This document shows, in pieces, positions 1 through 10,680 of a stretch of 64,000 bases of DNA. Origin of the DNA: Rusavskia elegans. Lineage: Eukaryota; Ascomycota; Lecanoromycetes; Teloschistales; Teloschistaceae. A program made the translations under genes and the position numbers. How positions within the stretch are numbered: position 1 is the first letter of the stretch; each line of letters begins with the position of its first letter. Where the stretch lies: assembly GCA_011316305.1 (NCBI GenBank), contig SAUG01000048.1, positions 124,001 through 188,000 on the forward strand. The letters run 5' to 3'. The notes under the pieces are model-generated. The model searched no databases. It saw only the letters and a list, made by a program, of their open reading frames with translations, and was not told the origin of the DNA.

Positions 1-3000
1 GATGAGGTATGTCGATGTCCTGAACAATGGCTCAAAGGCCCAATTAACTTTTTCAACGATAGATGCGCGATGAGATATCTAATAAATCCTTCAGTACTAA
101 AGGCCTCAATCGTCAACTCGAAGAAAAAGCACAAAAGCTGCAGATAGAGCTTGATGATCTACAAAAGCAGGGTACGAAATCCGAATATGAAGCTAAACAA
201 AGAGACATCCGCTTGAGGGACGAGAACGAGAATCTACGGCAAAGACTTGATGCGATTGACAAAAGATGCGCTTCCCTAACCACGCAACTACAAGAAGCCA
301 CGAAGTCCCTCCAACGCAAATCCGAGGAAAAGGACCTTCTACATTCTCGGCATGACGCGCTTACTACCGAATCCCAGAGCTTGCAGAGGGATCTTACACG
401 GAGTCAAGGCAAGATCAAAGAGCTTGAAGCAAGCCTTGACGCTGAACGGTCTCACGCACTTGAAAATGACCGCCAGCTTCGAGAAGAAGCATACAACGAG
501 ATTCATCAGCTTGCTGATGAGGTGAACGGTCTCAAGCGGGAACTGGAGGACAAGGGCTGCCAACAAGCAGCAGAAAAGGATCTCTGGGAAAGTCAGCGAC
601 GAGGACTTGAGTCGGAGCGTGACCGGGCCAGTGGTCAAGCTGCGGGCTTGCAGCGAACAATAAACAAGCTACAGGAGACCGAAGGAACACTGTCTGGCCG
701 TGAACAGAAGCTCCAGGAAGCTCTTGAAAGTGAGAAGCAACGGCACGAGAGACAGGAAGCCAGCTTGAAGCGTGATCTTGAGGAACTGGATGCAAGCATG
801 AAGGCGAAGCGGAAACAGCTGGCAGACACGAAAGCAGAGCTCTCAAGTACTAATGAAGAACTACGCGTCAGCAAGCGAAACGAGGCAACACTTGAGGAGA
901 CAGTACAGGCTTTGGAGGATGAAGTCAATGTCCTTCAAGAAGGCTTGGATGAAGAAGTGGCAAGATCGAAGGAAGAATCGACGACTGCTCGCCAGGATGC
1001 GGAATCGCTCAGACGTCAATTACAAGCGACGAAACAGGAGCTTACCCGAGCGGAGACCAATCTGGCTGATGTTCGTGCAGAGTTGGAAACTTATCAAGGT
1101 GATATTCAGGCGGGCAAAGGTTCACAAGATCAGCTCAATTCGCGGCTGCTCAAGACAGTGTCGGATCTACAGCAAGTCAGGGCAGAGAGGCAATCGCTTC
1201 AAGACAAGCTCGCGAGCCACAATCTCGAGATGCATGAGCTACGCTCCTTGCTGAGAGATACTGAAGCTGAGCGAGATGAAGTCAAGGCTCAGCTGAAGCA
1301 GGCAGACGCTCAGGTAGACAAGGCCTCTATGCGCGAGGAAGAGAAATCCGATCTAAGGAGAACTAAACTCAGACTGGAATCTGAAGTATCAAGACTTCGA
1401 GAAGATCGTGACGCGTTGCTGGACAAGAACGAAGCTGTCGAACGTGAGCTGGAGGTGGAAGTCCAGAGAGCCAGTAACGAAGAAGGCAGGCTAAACGGCG
1501 AGATTGCTGAATTGAAACGGAAAGCCAACACTGCATCAGATGGCAAAGAGCGAGAGCTAACCACCGCGAGACAACGAATCCAACGCCTCGAAAGCCAGAT
1601 ACAGGAGTTGGAGCATCGAGCAACGCATCGTCAAGATGATAGTCGAGCCAATACAGAACTTTCCATTCTGCAAAATGATCTGTCAGCAGCACGGAAGAGA
1701 GAGACGGATTTTCTACAGCGAGAAACTGCTCAGCGAGAGGCTGTGCGTGAGCTCAAAACCAAAGTGAGCCGTCTCGAACGTCAAGTTCACGAAGCCGAAG
1801 TGGCCAAACTGGCACTCGACTCCCCGTGGTCATCGGTGGGAGGGTCAGGTCGGAAGACAGAGATTGCAGAGTTGAGGAGCCAGCTTTCCGATGCTCACCA
1901 ACAGTTGAAAGACCTTCGTTCAAAGTCACGCGATACAGAGAAGGAGCTTCGACGTAAACTAGGCGAAGCCGAACAAGAAGCCCGATCGCAGATGGTAGCC
2001 TCAGAACAAGAGCATGAGCAACTCGAACAGGAGCTTTCTACGTTACGCCATGAGCAAGAGTCGGAGCAGTCGAGGCTTGCGACGGCTGAGAGTACCATCT
2101 CTCGCCTTCGCAGTCGAATCCAGAAGCTCGAATCCTCCCTCCGTGAAGCCCGGAGCAACACTGTAGGCGATCGTACCATGGCCGACGAACGCAAAGACCT
2201 TCACGAAATGCTCAAAGACGCGAAACTCGAAGCCGAAGACCTCCAACTCCAGATCTCCACCCGCGAATCCAATCTCAAAGCCGCCGCAACCCGCGAACAC
2301 GAACTACGCACCCACCTCCAACGCGTCCGGAGTGAACGAACTCATCAACAGAAGAAATCTTCTGCCCTCGTCACGGAATTGGATCAGCTCCAGTCTCGCT
2401 ACGAACGAGCGGTAGAAAACCTCGGCCGACACCAAAAGCAATGGGAAGCAGAGCGTAAAGCCATGAATTCCCGCGTCCGGTTCCCGAACACATCCATCAG
2501 CGAAGATAAAGCGGATAATGGAGAAGCGGTCAAGGGATTGGAGCTCGTGGTAGCGGAGAAGGAGAAGAGGCACGCGAGTGAAATCCACGGCATGGCGACC
2601 CAGATCCAATGGATGAGATGGAGTCTAGAGAGGGAGGCCGATTTCAGGCATTGTCTGAAGTTTGAAAAATCGTATCTAACTACGCAGATTAAGATGTATG
2701 AGGCTTGGTATGTACTTCCCCTTCTCTTTCCCCTTTCTTTCTTTTTTCAACTTCAAGTTGCCAACAGTTCATCTATCTTGCGCATTCCAATATATCATAT
2801 CACAAAAGCTAACAACACCCGTGCCCCACAGCAACAAACTGGACCTCGCCATGATCAAGAAAAAATTCGGCATCGACGCCGAAAAAGACTACGCTCACCT
2901 CGAACCCGTCAAGAAACCCCATCTACGGACCTTTGCGTTCATGATTATGTTTTTGGTTCGGGCGAAACGGTATGCGCGGGAGTGGAACGAGCAGAAGAAG

Positions 3001-3084
3001 GTCAAGAAGCTGCTGAATGAGGCGTTGGAGAGGGCGAGGAGGGGGCAGCTGATGAAGAGGATTGAGGCTGCTGGGAGGGGGTAG
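1..3084 (+). CDS. PACT-domain coiled-coil protein of the spindle pole body / microtubule-organising centre (5'-truncated by window edge)
   Basis: Three exon parts are visible: 1-6, 63-2707 and 2832-3084. Intron 7-62 starts GTATGT and ends AG in phase 0, so the ATG at 63 is internal and the gene begins left of the window. Intron 2708-2831 joins to read MYEACNKLDLAMI. Almost all of the ~965 residues seen are heptad-rich coiled coil (E, K, Q, R, L). The last ~120 residues have the layout of the PACT / centrosomal-targeting module: QIQWMRWSLEREADFRHCL, then QIKMYEACNKLDL, then a basic helix rich in RAKRYAREWNEQKK. Family proteins (Pcp1/PcpA, and the related C-termini of Mto1/ApsB) anchor gamma-tubulin complexes at the spindle pole body or septal MTOCs. 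I cannot separate those two groups without the N-terminus. It converges on BSD2. Confidence 0.8.
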
Positions 3085-3916
3085 GGTAATTGTGAGGGGA
3101 GTGTTGGAAGGGAGTTGTATAGGAGGGAGTTGTATGTGCATTGTGAAACGAGCATTGGGCGGTGTTTGGGGTTGGGGCCAAATGAAGGCCTTGATTGATT
3201 GCCTTTTGCCTTTTAATGCAGACTTTGTTCTGAGCACGGAAGTGGCAGCGATGAAAAATATCACGAACTCAACCCCATTTATGTTTGTCTAAGTTCCCGT
3301 CTTCCGTTTCCAAGTTCCCGAGTGAAGGAAGTCTGTGGGTATGAGTTCATCTTGATGCTCATTCTTCGAGCGTGTTACACCCAGCTGATTGATACTCTGC
3401 CTTGGATTCCGTTGATTGTTACATTAAGACCACATGACCTGACAAATACTCTATGCCGGAAATGAAGGCCTGTCGTCGTTCAGGCCAGTGATAGTGAGGC
3501 AAGCATAGCAAGACGAATGTACTTCTGTAGCGAAGAGTGTTGATTGTCGAGCGGCACCGAAGCCGAGTTGTAGCAAAGCTATCTATCTCCACCTCCTGAC
3601 CGAAGGGTCGAATGGGAAATTGCATGTCGTGGGTGACGTTCGAAGAATAGAACATGGTCGATGGAAAGGCGTACTGCTACAGTACAGACGATGCATGGGA
3701 CGTTGATACCGATGTATACATAGAAGACCTGCATAAGAGTTTGAAGATCTTAACTATGCATGGGCGTAGAATATGAACAAGACGCCTGAACAAAGACTCC
3801 CTTGGAAAATGCCATACCATGCCATACCGAATACGAGTCCTATGCGTTCCATCATCGCCTACACCATTCCCCGCTCTATGCGCCTACAAGCTAAGGGACC
3901 CATCATAACGAGTCGA
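3085..3916. other. Convergent intergenic region
   Basis: Holds the 3' ends of the PACT gene (+) and BSD2 (-). The short open frames here overlap in several frames and have no splice support or recognisable motif. I see no further gene. Confidence 0.5.
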
Positions 3917-5162
3917 TCATACCACTGTTTCCGCTCTCTCGCCTTCAGCAACCACAGGGACATTGAGGCCTCGGTCAGGACTCCGGAGAACTAATTGCTC
4001 GTGTCTTCTTGCCCGGAAGAAATCGCTGACGGCCCTGATCAGGATGAACCACCCCACGATCATCAAACCATAAGCTAGCCATTCGCTGCTAGCGATGCTG
4101 GAAAGTGTGCTTTGCGAATGGGCCGCACCAGTTTGTGTGGCTGCCATGGCGGCAGCAGCCGCTGCTGCTGCGCCATCCGTAACGGCATTTGGGTCGAAGT
4201 CGACGCTGTTTGGATTTGAAGGTTGTGAGAAAGCCGGGTCGCTGGTAGGTGGTGTTCTTCTGTTGTTTGAGGCGCCGCGCATGTAGAAGCCGTATTGGAT
4301 GAGGGTGATGCCGAGGCCTGCTCTTGAGCCGTTCTTGGCGGCGTGGGTGGTGTGGAGGAGGTAGGTGAGGAGGAAACCGACGAGCTGGAAGGACATGCTG
4401 ATCATGCCGTTCCAGATGAAACTGAAGAGGGAGCCGACGGGGAGGCCCTCGACGTAGACTTCATCGGGTGAGTGGAGACCTGGAGCGAGGATGGTTGTTT
4501 CCCAGTAAGGAGGAGTGGCGTCCGCAGCTGCGGCTTCGTATGACTGGATGGAGAAGACGTTAGCTTCCGTCGGAGGAGAGTGATAGTGGACGTACCGGTG
4601 GCTTCTCTTCTTCTTGCTTCTCACCGCGCTCGGGTTTAGCGCTGAGATTGGCAAAGACACCGTCATTGGAGGAAGTAAAGGTAGAGTAGGGCATCCCCCG
4701 TGTCCGTCCTGGTGCAACTGGTGTGACGCCTGGGAACTGGGTAAGGGTGCGTTGGATTTGAACAGGCCTGCTTCCAACGCTGGTAGTTGTCGGTTGGCTT
4801 TCAGTCGGCGGTATGGTGTTGCCGCGCATTAGACGCTGGCGATCGTCGCCACCATCGTTGCTTTCCGCGTCGGATGCTGAACCATCATCGAAAGTGTCGG
4901 CGAGGGTTCGGTCGGCTTCTGATACTAGAGGATCTTCGGAGGCAAGGAGGTGTCGAGAGGTGGGAGAGGAAGCGCGAGAGCGAAAAGAGGGCGGCGGTGA
5001 TGAGGGGACCGAATGGAAGTCATCATGGTTGTGCACTCCCGGCTCGTCATCTCTGTCAATACTTGATACCTGAAACGTCGATATGTCAGTGAGCATGCGC
5101 TCCAGCTTACTTTCGGAGCTTAGTGATGTAGAACGTACCGGTTCGTAGCGTTGTGGTGCCAT
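3917..5162 (-). CDS. bsd2: BSD2/NDFIP-family membrane adaptor for a NEDD4/Rsp5-type ubiquitin ligase
   Basis: Exons on the minus strand are 5162-5139, 5069-4596 and 4543-3917, giving 374 aa beginning MAPQRYEP. Intron 1 (69 bp) is stop-free and in frame, but has GTACGT, CTGAC and CAG signals and removes a segment unlike the family. Intron 2 (52 bp) has GTACGT, GCTAAC and CAG. The N-terminal half is S/P/D-rich and cytosolic. A PPSY motif (about residues 165-168) is followed by YEAAAADATPPYWE and three hydrophobic segments (around LFSFIWNGMISMSFQLVGF, LGITLIQYGFYM and WLAYGLMIVGWFILI), which is the NEDD4_Bsd2 (Ndfip) layout. Family members sit in Golgi/endosome membranes and recruit the ligase to metal transporters and misfolded membrane proteins. 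An eight-alanine run lies in the loop before the last membrane segment. Divergent from CBP6. Confidence 0.9.
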
Positions 5163-5503
5163 GACGGCCAAGTCCGACAAGTGAGAAGGAGCGTGTTAAC
5201 AAGGTGAGGCCAACACCTGCGATTAGTCGGTCTCTTGAGATTGTGGTGGAGGTGATGCGATGGGTTCTTCTAGGTGATGCTGGTGGAAGAGGAGATTACG
5301 AGTACGGTCGCCTTGTCACTTGTGGTCGTGCCTGATGACAAAGTGCTCGGGCGGAGTCTTCAAGTTGCTTGTCTTTTTCTTCGAGCACAATCCCCAGCCG
5401 CCAAGACCGCCACGCCCAGTCCATATGAGGTCTAGTCCGATATCAGGTCATTTCCTCATGACGAAGTCATCTTCCGTTCTGTGATGGTGAGGATTCCTTT
5501 GAT
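5163..5503. promoter_or_regulatory. Divergent promoter region between BSD2 and CBP6
   Basis: 341 bp separate the BSD2 start (minus) from the CBP6 start (plus). No TATA box or known operator stands out. The assignment rests only on the head-to-head gene arrangement. Confidence 0.45.
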
Positions 5504-6022
5504 ATGGCGGGCAAATCGGTAAGTTGAGAGCGTCTTGGACAAAGTCATACATCTGACAACCCGTTCTGCAGGTAGCTTACCGTCATTTCCAAAGAGTGCT
5601 CGCTCAATGGCCGGTCGATATCCTCCGTCCCCAGGTTTCTTTCCAGAATGTCATGCGCAGGCGCATTGACAAGCAACTTGGACCTTCGACCGCCGACAAG
5701 ACAACCTACGATCCTACGAAAGAGTCCAAAGACACCCTTGTAACGCCAATAAAACCCTACGATGAGCAAGCACAGTTGGAACAAGTCAATGTCCTCTACT
5801 CTTTCATGGAGAACCGATACGCCAAAACGGTGAGCCAAGATATTCGTGCCTAGGACTATGAAATGCTAATCAATCCAGTACCCCCTTTCCGACCGCCTCT
5901 TGAAGCCATTGTCCAACCCAGAATATTACGAGAATCTTGTGAAGGAGCTGGAAGAGGCACCAAAACGCTCCTTTTTCGGGAGACTTTTGAACAGCTGGAA
6001 AGGCTTCGTCCGATGGTCATGA
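5504..6022 (+). CDS. cbp6: Cbp6/UQCC2-type mitochondrial complex III assembly and cytochrome b translation factor
   Basis: Exons 5504-5518 (15 nt, MAGKS), 5572-5829 and 5879-6022 give 138 aa. Introns of 53 and 49 bp have GTAAGT and GTGAGC donors and CAG acceptors. The protein starts MAGKSVAYRHFQRVLAQWPVD, followed by LRPQVSFQNVMRRRID. The C-terminal part (LYSFMENRYAKTYPLSDRLL, then KPLSNPEYYENLV, then KRSFFGRLL) lines up with the conserved C-terminus of yeast Cbp6 (NKFRNYYDIGDKLYKP, GNPQYYQ). In yeast, Cbp6 with Cbp3 binds the mitoribosome exit tunnel and newly made cytochrome b. The yeast protein is 162 aa, so this one is slightly short but complete. The tiny first exon is easily missed by gene callers. 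Confidence 0.88.
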
Positions 6023-9000
6023 TCCTTCTCGTCGCATTTCACAGCGCTCCAAGGATTGCGTGAGGTTTTCGGGTCGGGCGTGCAGCGCTTTAGACCTGTG
6101 GCATAAGGAAGCGGCGAGAACGGCCCATCGTATTGAGCACAAGCAGATCTATGTAAGCGTCGAGCACAAGCAGTCCTACATATTGATGGGGCTTCTCACT
6201 GAGGAAGTGCTCATACCACCATGTACATAAGGGTTAAAGATCATATACACTGATATACATGGCTTGTATATCAGTATCAAAGCAGTGTTGTAGCGCCGTG
6301 AAACCGTGACCCCTGTTATCAAATGACGCCTCTGCCCTTCTGACTCGCTAGAACACCAAGTTGGATTTTTGCGCTGCTGGCCTTCATATCACCTTCCCTT
6401 TCAGAGCATTCATTTCAGGGGTTGTCGGAATGACAGTCAATCGCAACAAAGAGCATACACAGTCGATACCTCGATATAGGGTTTCGTTATAACGACTACC
6501 GAAATCATACGGTAGAGCTACTTATTATATCTCTCGTCGATAGTGTGTGACCTATATTGCGATTGATTGTTACGTAAGGAGAGAGAGCTGGTTGACTCCT
6601 ACCGGATGGCACAACTAATGGGGGAGGTAATTGGAGGCCTGGGTTGATAGGGGTAAGGTCTCTTGAAACAGAGTGAGTAAATGGTATTTTTGTAAGATCT
6701 GGCAAGACGATCGAGATATATCGCAGACTTATAAAGAGAAGGGCGAAATAGTGGTGAAGTTTGGTATAATCGCTGTGCAAGGAAGCCGCAGAACGCAAGA
6801 TTGATTGGATTCTCCCGCGAGGGGCACAATTGTAGATCGAATGTCAGACAAGGGAGACGAGCGGGACCAGGTGATATACGCAGGCAATGCTCGCGACTGA
6901 CAAGTGAGCAAGGCCGATTTGGCCATTCATACACAAGTAAGAGCCCAGAAGCTCGCTACAACTTTGGCCACAGGGGCTTGCCTGCGGTAAACATCATGGT
7001 AGCTGCTCCCATACATAAGGCAGCGGCGATTATGATGATCTGAAAGACACCGTTGGCTTGCCAACACGTTGATGAGCGCTCCGACAAATGTATAATGGTG
7101 CGAGCATGCGGATATGAGTCGTTCGAACGCGCGACTTATCGAAACGCCCTTCTGTGGCTATGTATTACCTGGGCTCCGGCAATTGTTAAGAGGGCATCTC
7201 CCTTGCCCGTCGGACGCTCGCTTCAAGCTCTGCGCTGTAATCATATCCTGGGAGACGCCATACATGGAGGGGAACCACTTGTGCGTGCTTCGAGAGCATG
7301 TCATTAATAGCGTGGTTCAGAGCTGGTCGTGTCAGTAGAAAAAACCTTGTGCTTCAGTATGGCTTGGAGATCTGTAGGTTAAGAAAATTTGGTATATCCG
7401 TATGCTGCGATCGATGTTTGCAACGCTTCTCGCGCTCATCACAGCCCTTCATGCAAAGTGTAAACAGAGATATGTTCCATCTGGCAGAGGAGCATCTAGG
7501 TGGACCTCAAGTCAGTTCTTGGGATAGAATTCACTAGCTATCATGATGAATAAGCCAACCTTCTGGTATTGTCCAAGCGTGATACTGCTCAGGAATATTT
7601 CCCCAATCTTCTCCATCGTCGCGGTAATCCATTTGGTAGTCCATGTCTCTGTTGTGCAATTGGACGAATCGAATTAGATCGCTGGGGACCCTTGGGTAGC
7701 CAAGTGACATTGGGACTGTCGTCGACAGACATTGCCTCCCAAGGGGTAGCATGATAACTTACAAGCCGTCCCTGGATGAAGCAACCATCTGACGACGCCT
7801 CTTCCTCTCCATGGTCCGGATAGTCGTCATTGATAGACGCAACTCCTGATATTATAGGGTCTCAGCTCCCTTTGACGTCACCATCTGGATCGTGAGGATG
7901 AAGGTGGATATATGGTTGAAGCTGACAGCATCTGCAGGGCTTGATGTAACCCAGTTTACATGGTGTTCTTGATAGCAACGGGTAGGGCTTCCGTATGGCT
8001 AGATTCGAAAATGGGTGAGAACATGGCGTCAGGGCGATCCTTGGTGGGGTGAAAAAATTTCGAGTGAGCGGACTATCGACATGACTGAACATCGCACGAA
8101 ACATTCCTGCCCGATTACCCTACATTCAAAGATTTCCAGATCTGAGTGGATATGAGTGAACTTGAAACAAGGTACAATCAATGTATAGAGAGAACAAGAA
8201 CGCACTTACAGACATGATAGCCTGGGTATATAGTTTTACTGATAAATAGAAGTGAACAGCAGCAGTTGTATTGTAAATGGGAAGATGGATGATTTGAGCC
8301 GCTCAGAGCAGGGAGAAAAATCTGCCGAAGTTTAGATATGACGAGCAATGGAGTACCATTCTGGAAATCCAGTATGAACAAGCCCCTTTCGGAATGATGA
8401 TCTTGGACGTCAAGAGGCATTATTTTGGCGGAGGTGGATTTGACATCCAAGATATCCGGGGCAGTGGGTGGTTGCCTTACCATGATCTTTGCATCACATA
8501 TGGTCCTGCTTTGCCCCCCTGGGTACAAGACAGGGCTTGAATAGTAGCCATAGGTCGAGGATTCGGCGTGCGCGGGTGAAATAAGTAATCGGCATTGGAT
8601 CCACGGTACTCCGAAGACCTTGGTGTATTGTATCCTTCGGGCCCAACGAAACGTGCGCAAGCCACGATCGCTGTTTTAGCCTCCCACATGAGCATATGAG
8701 TACCCTGGGTACTCCCCTTCATAGCCGTAGAACTTCATCTGTAGCCATTCTGTCGGACTCTTGTGTTGTGAGGACGTTGCGGGGATGAGACGAGCGAGCC
8801 CAGCGAGCTTAGGGGTCTTGACCGTCGGGGCTTCACTTTGCTTTGCCCTACAAATGGCTTGTCGATGTCACGTGATGGATGGGCACATCTCACTTTGAAG
8901 ATTGTCTCGGATGACGCAATGCTTACAAAGGGCGAGAATTGGTCCGTCCCTATTTCGGCTAGCGTCCGGTGGTCTGATAAACCTGAGACAACTTTGAAGA

Positions 9001-9405
9001 TGTCGTGAAAGTATTAAGTCTCCATGGTGATTATTCAAGTCCTTGACTGTCTCCCAGCGCATACTAGGCTCTTGCGTGCACTTTGCCCATGTGGATCACA
9101 GTTGTAAAAGTAGGAATTTCTCTTCTTGCCACTATTATGTCATCGTTCCATGTTTCCAATTCCTGTGTCTCAAGACCTGTCAAGAGCTGGCCTGTCCCCA
9201 TGATCGAATGTCTTATCTTCGTTGATCAATCGATGCGTTCGGTGCTTCGCCAATTTGTTTGCGCTCTCAGCCTGTTACAGAAGAAGTGCGCCTTATAAAG
9301 CATGAGCGCTAACCACACTGAGCTTGATTGATATTAAGACTTCTTTTGTGCCAGATGAAGACCATTGAGATTTGGTGCGTAAATACCGAGAAACGCGCAC
9401 CGAAG
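6023..9405. other. 3.4 kb gene-poor region
   Basis: Base composition is ordinary (not AT-rich), but I find no convincing gene. The minus strand between about 7534 and 8226 has intron-like signals (for example GTAAGT at 7762 and a GTAAGT following ATGTCT near 8220). One splice there would give a 60-aa reading ending IPEQYHAWTIPEGWLIHHDS, but the upstream exons cannot be joined in frame. It may hold gene remnants or a non-coding transcript. A perfect hairpin at 6249-6275 is listed separately. Confidence 0.4.
6249..6275. repeat. Perfect 11-bp stem hairpin 3' of CBP6
   Basis: ACTGATATACA (6249-6259), a five-base loop TGGCT, and the exact reverse complement TGTATATCAGT (6265-6275). It lies 226 bp after the CBP6 stop and could be in or near its 3' end. 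No function can be assigned from sequence. Confidence 0.6.
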
Positions 9406-10680
9406 ATGGTTCATTGCCCTGTTCTTTGTGCTACGATCATACTCCCTTTTTTCTTCGTCTTTCTTCTCAATCAGGCCAGCGCTATTTCTGTGCCTGAACC
9501 TTCCGTCACAGAAACAATACAACCACAGGAGTAAGTATCTCAATAAAACCAATATCCAACCGCCCCCCTTTCCCCCTGCTTGTTGTGGCATCCGGCTCGA
9601 GGTTCAGCCCATAGAGCCCATTGTGTGTTGTCTAATAACTACCGCAACGTTAGCAACCCAGGGGAATGAAAATTCTATATGGAGGTATTGACTGTCGGTG
9701 CCCCTAGTCGCAACTGGTAGTTGATGAAACAAACTTGAGATCGGTGCCATAGAGGGGGAAGTGATATTGGGGTGCAGACATATCTATCATCGCTAACCTT
9801 GTGCCCTCTTTTAGTAACGCCACCTCATTCTTGAAGTCAACTCTTTCAACGCATCGGTTCATGGTCTACGTTGTCACATTTGAAGAAACCCCTGAAGACT
9901 ACGGCATTTTGCCATCGGAGCAGATACGCTTGGCTTCATCGCCGCGCTGGCGGAAGAATCAACTGACCATTTGTCAGCATTTTCCTTTACCTATCTGGAT
10001 TTTCCACGCACAACTCTTCGTCCCTTGACCATCGGAATGAGCTTCCTGGGCCATGAAATCGCAGAGGGCATACGCAATAACGTGAACTTCGCACTGGTGG
10101 CCATTTCGAATGCAGTATTTTCAAAGATTTATATAGACCGTAAAAAGTCTTGGAAAGATTGACGAGGCTTCGTCACTTACAGTGGCGGAGCCTTTGGGGA
10201 GCTGCCTCTTCCGGAAAGTATCATAAGCAACGCGACCGCTGTTCGATCAACCTCGCCGCGGCGGCACCTATCCAACAGATCGTGCCTCCTCAATGTATCC
10301 TCCCTGTTTCCACCCTCGAACAACGAATATCGATTTAGTATTAACGGCAACGGCAATCCCACAACCAAAGACTTCCTGTTTACATCGTCCCTTATTTGTC
10401 TGCTTGAGCTCAGTCAGGCAAATAGTGAACCCTCCGTCACCGAGCCGCTTTCTACGCGCCAAGCTCCCCCGTGTGGATTTATGCGCGGGGTGGACCCCAG
10501 AATCAATCGTTTCAATTGAAATTGATTTCTGGGACCCTGAAAGTCATAGCTGCGCAACTGTTCATCGAGGGGCGGTATCGGGATTTGGCTTGGTCGGTTA
10601 GATGGGGAAGAGACAGGGTTGTCATGGAGGGTTGCATGTCCAAGCGACGTCCGAGAGCGACGATGATATGCCAGGGCATA
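9406..10680 (+). pseudogene. Decayed gene for a small secreted protein
   Basis: The ATG at 9406 opens a clean signal peptide (MVHCPVLCATIILPFFFVFL, ending near NQASA) and runs to a GTAAGT donor at 9531. A CTAAC branch site and TTTTAG acceptor at 9814 join it (phase 2) to DNATSFLKSTLSTHRF and EETPEDYGILPSEQIRLAS. Protein-like sequence then changes frame near 9935 (GADTLGFIAALAEESTDHLS). It meets an in-frame TGA at 10160-10162, continues in the same frame (GGAFGELPLPESIISNAT to PLSTRQAPPCGFMRG), and shifts frame again near 10490 (LKLISGTLKVIAAQLFIEGR). Two frameshifts plus a stop fit a decayed gene better than unusual splicing. I do not recognise the family. A functional gene with odd introns is possible but less likely. 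Confidence 0.45.

Noticed and set aside
7534..8226. Possible multi-exon minus-strand gene with GTAAGT donors
   Set aside because: The final two pieces splice in frame to a 60-aa product, but upstream segments cannot be joined without stops and no family is recognised.
8178..8660. 160-codon minus-strand frame
   Set aside because: Cysteine- and proline-scattered composition without motif; ends across an intron-like signal, most likely chance.
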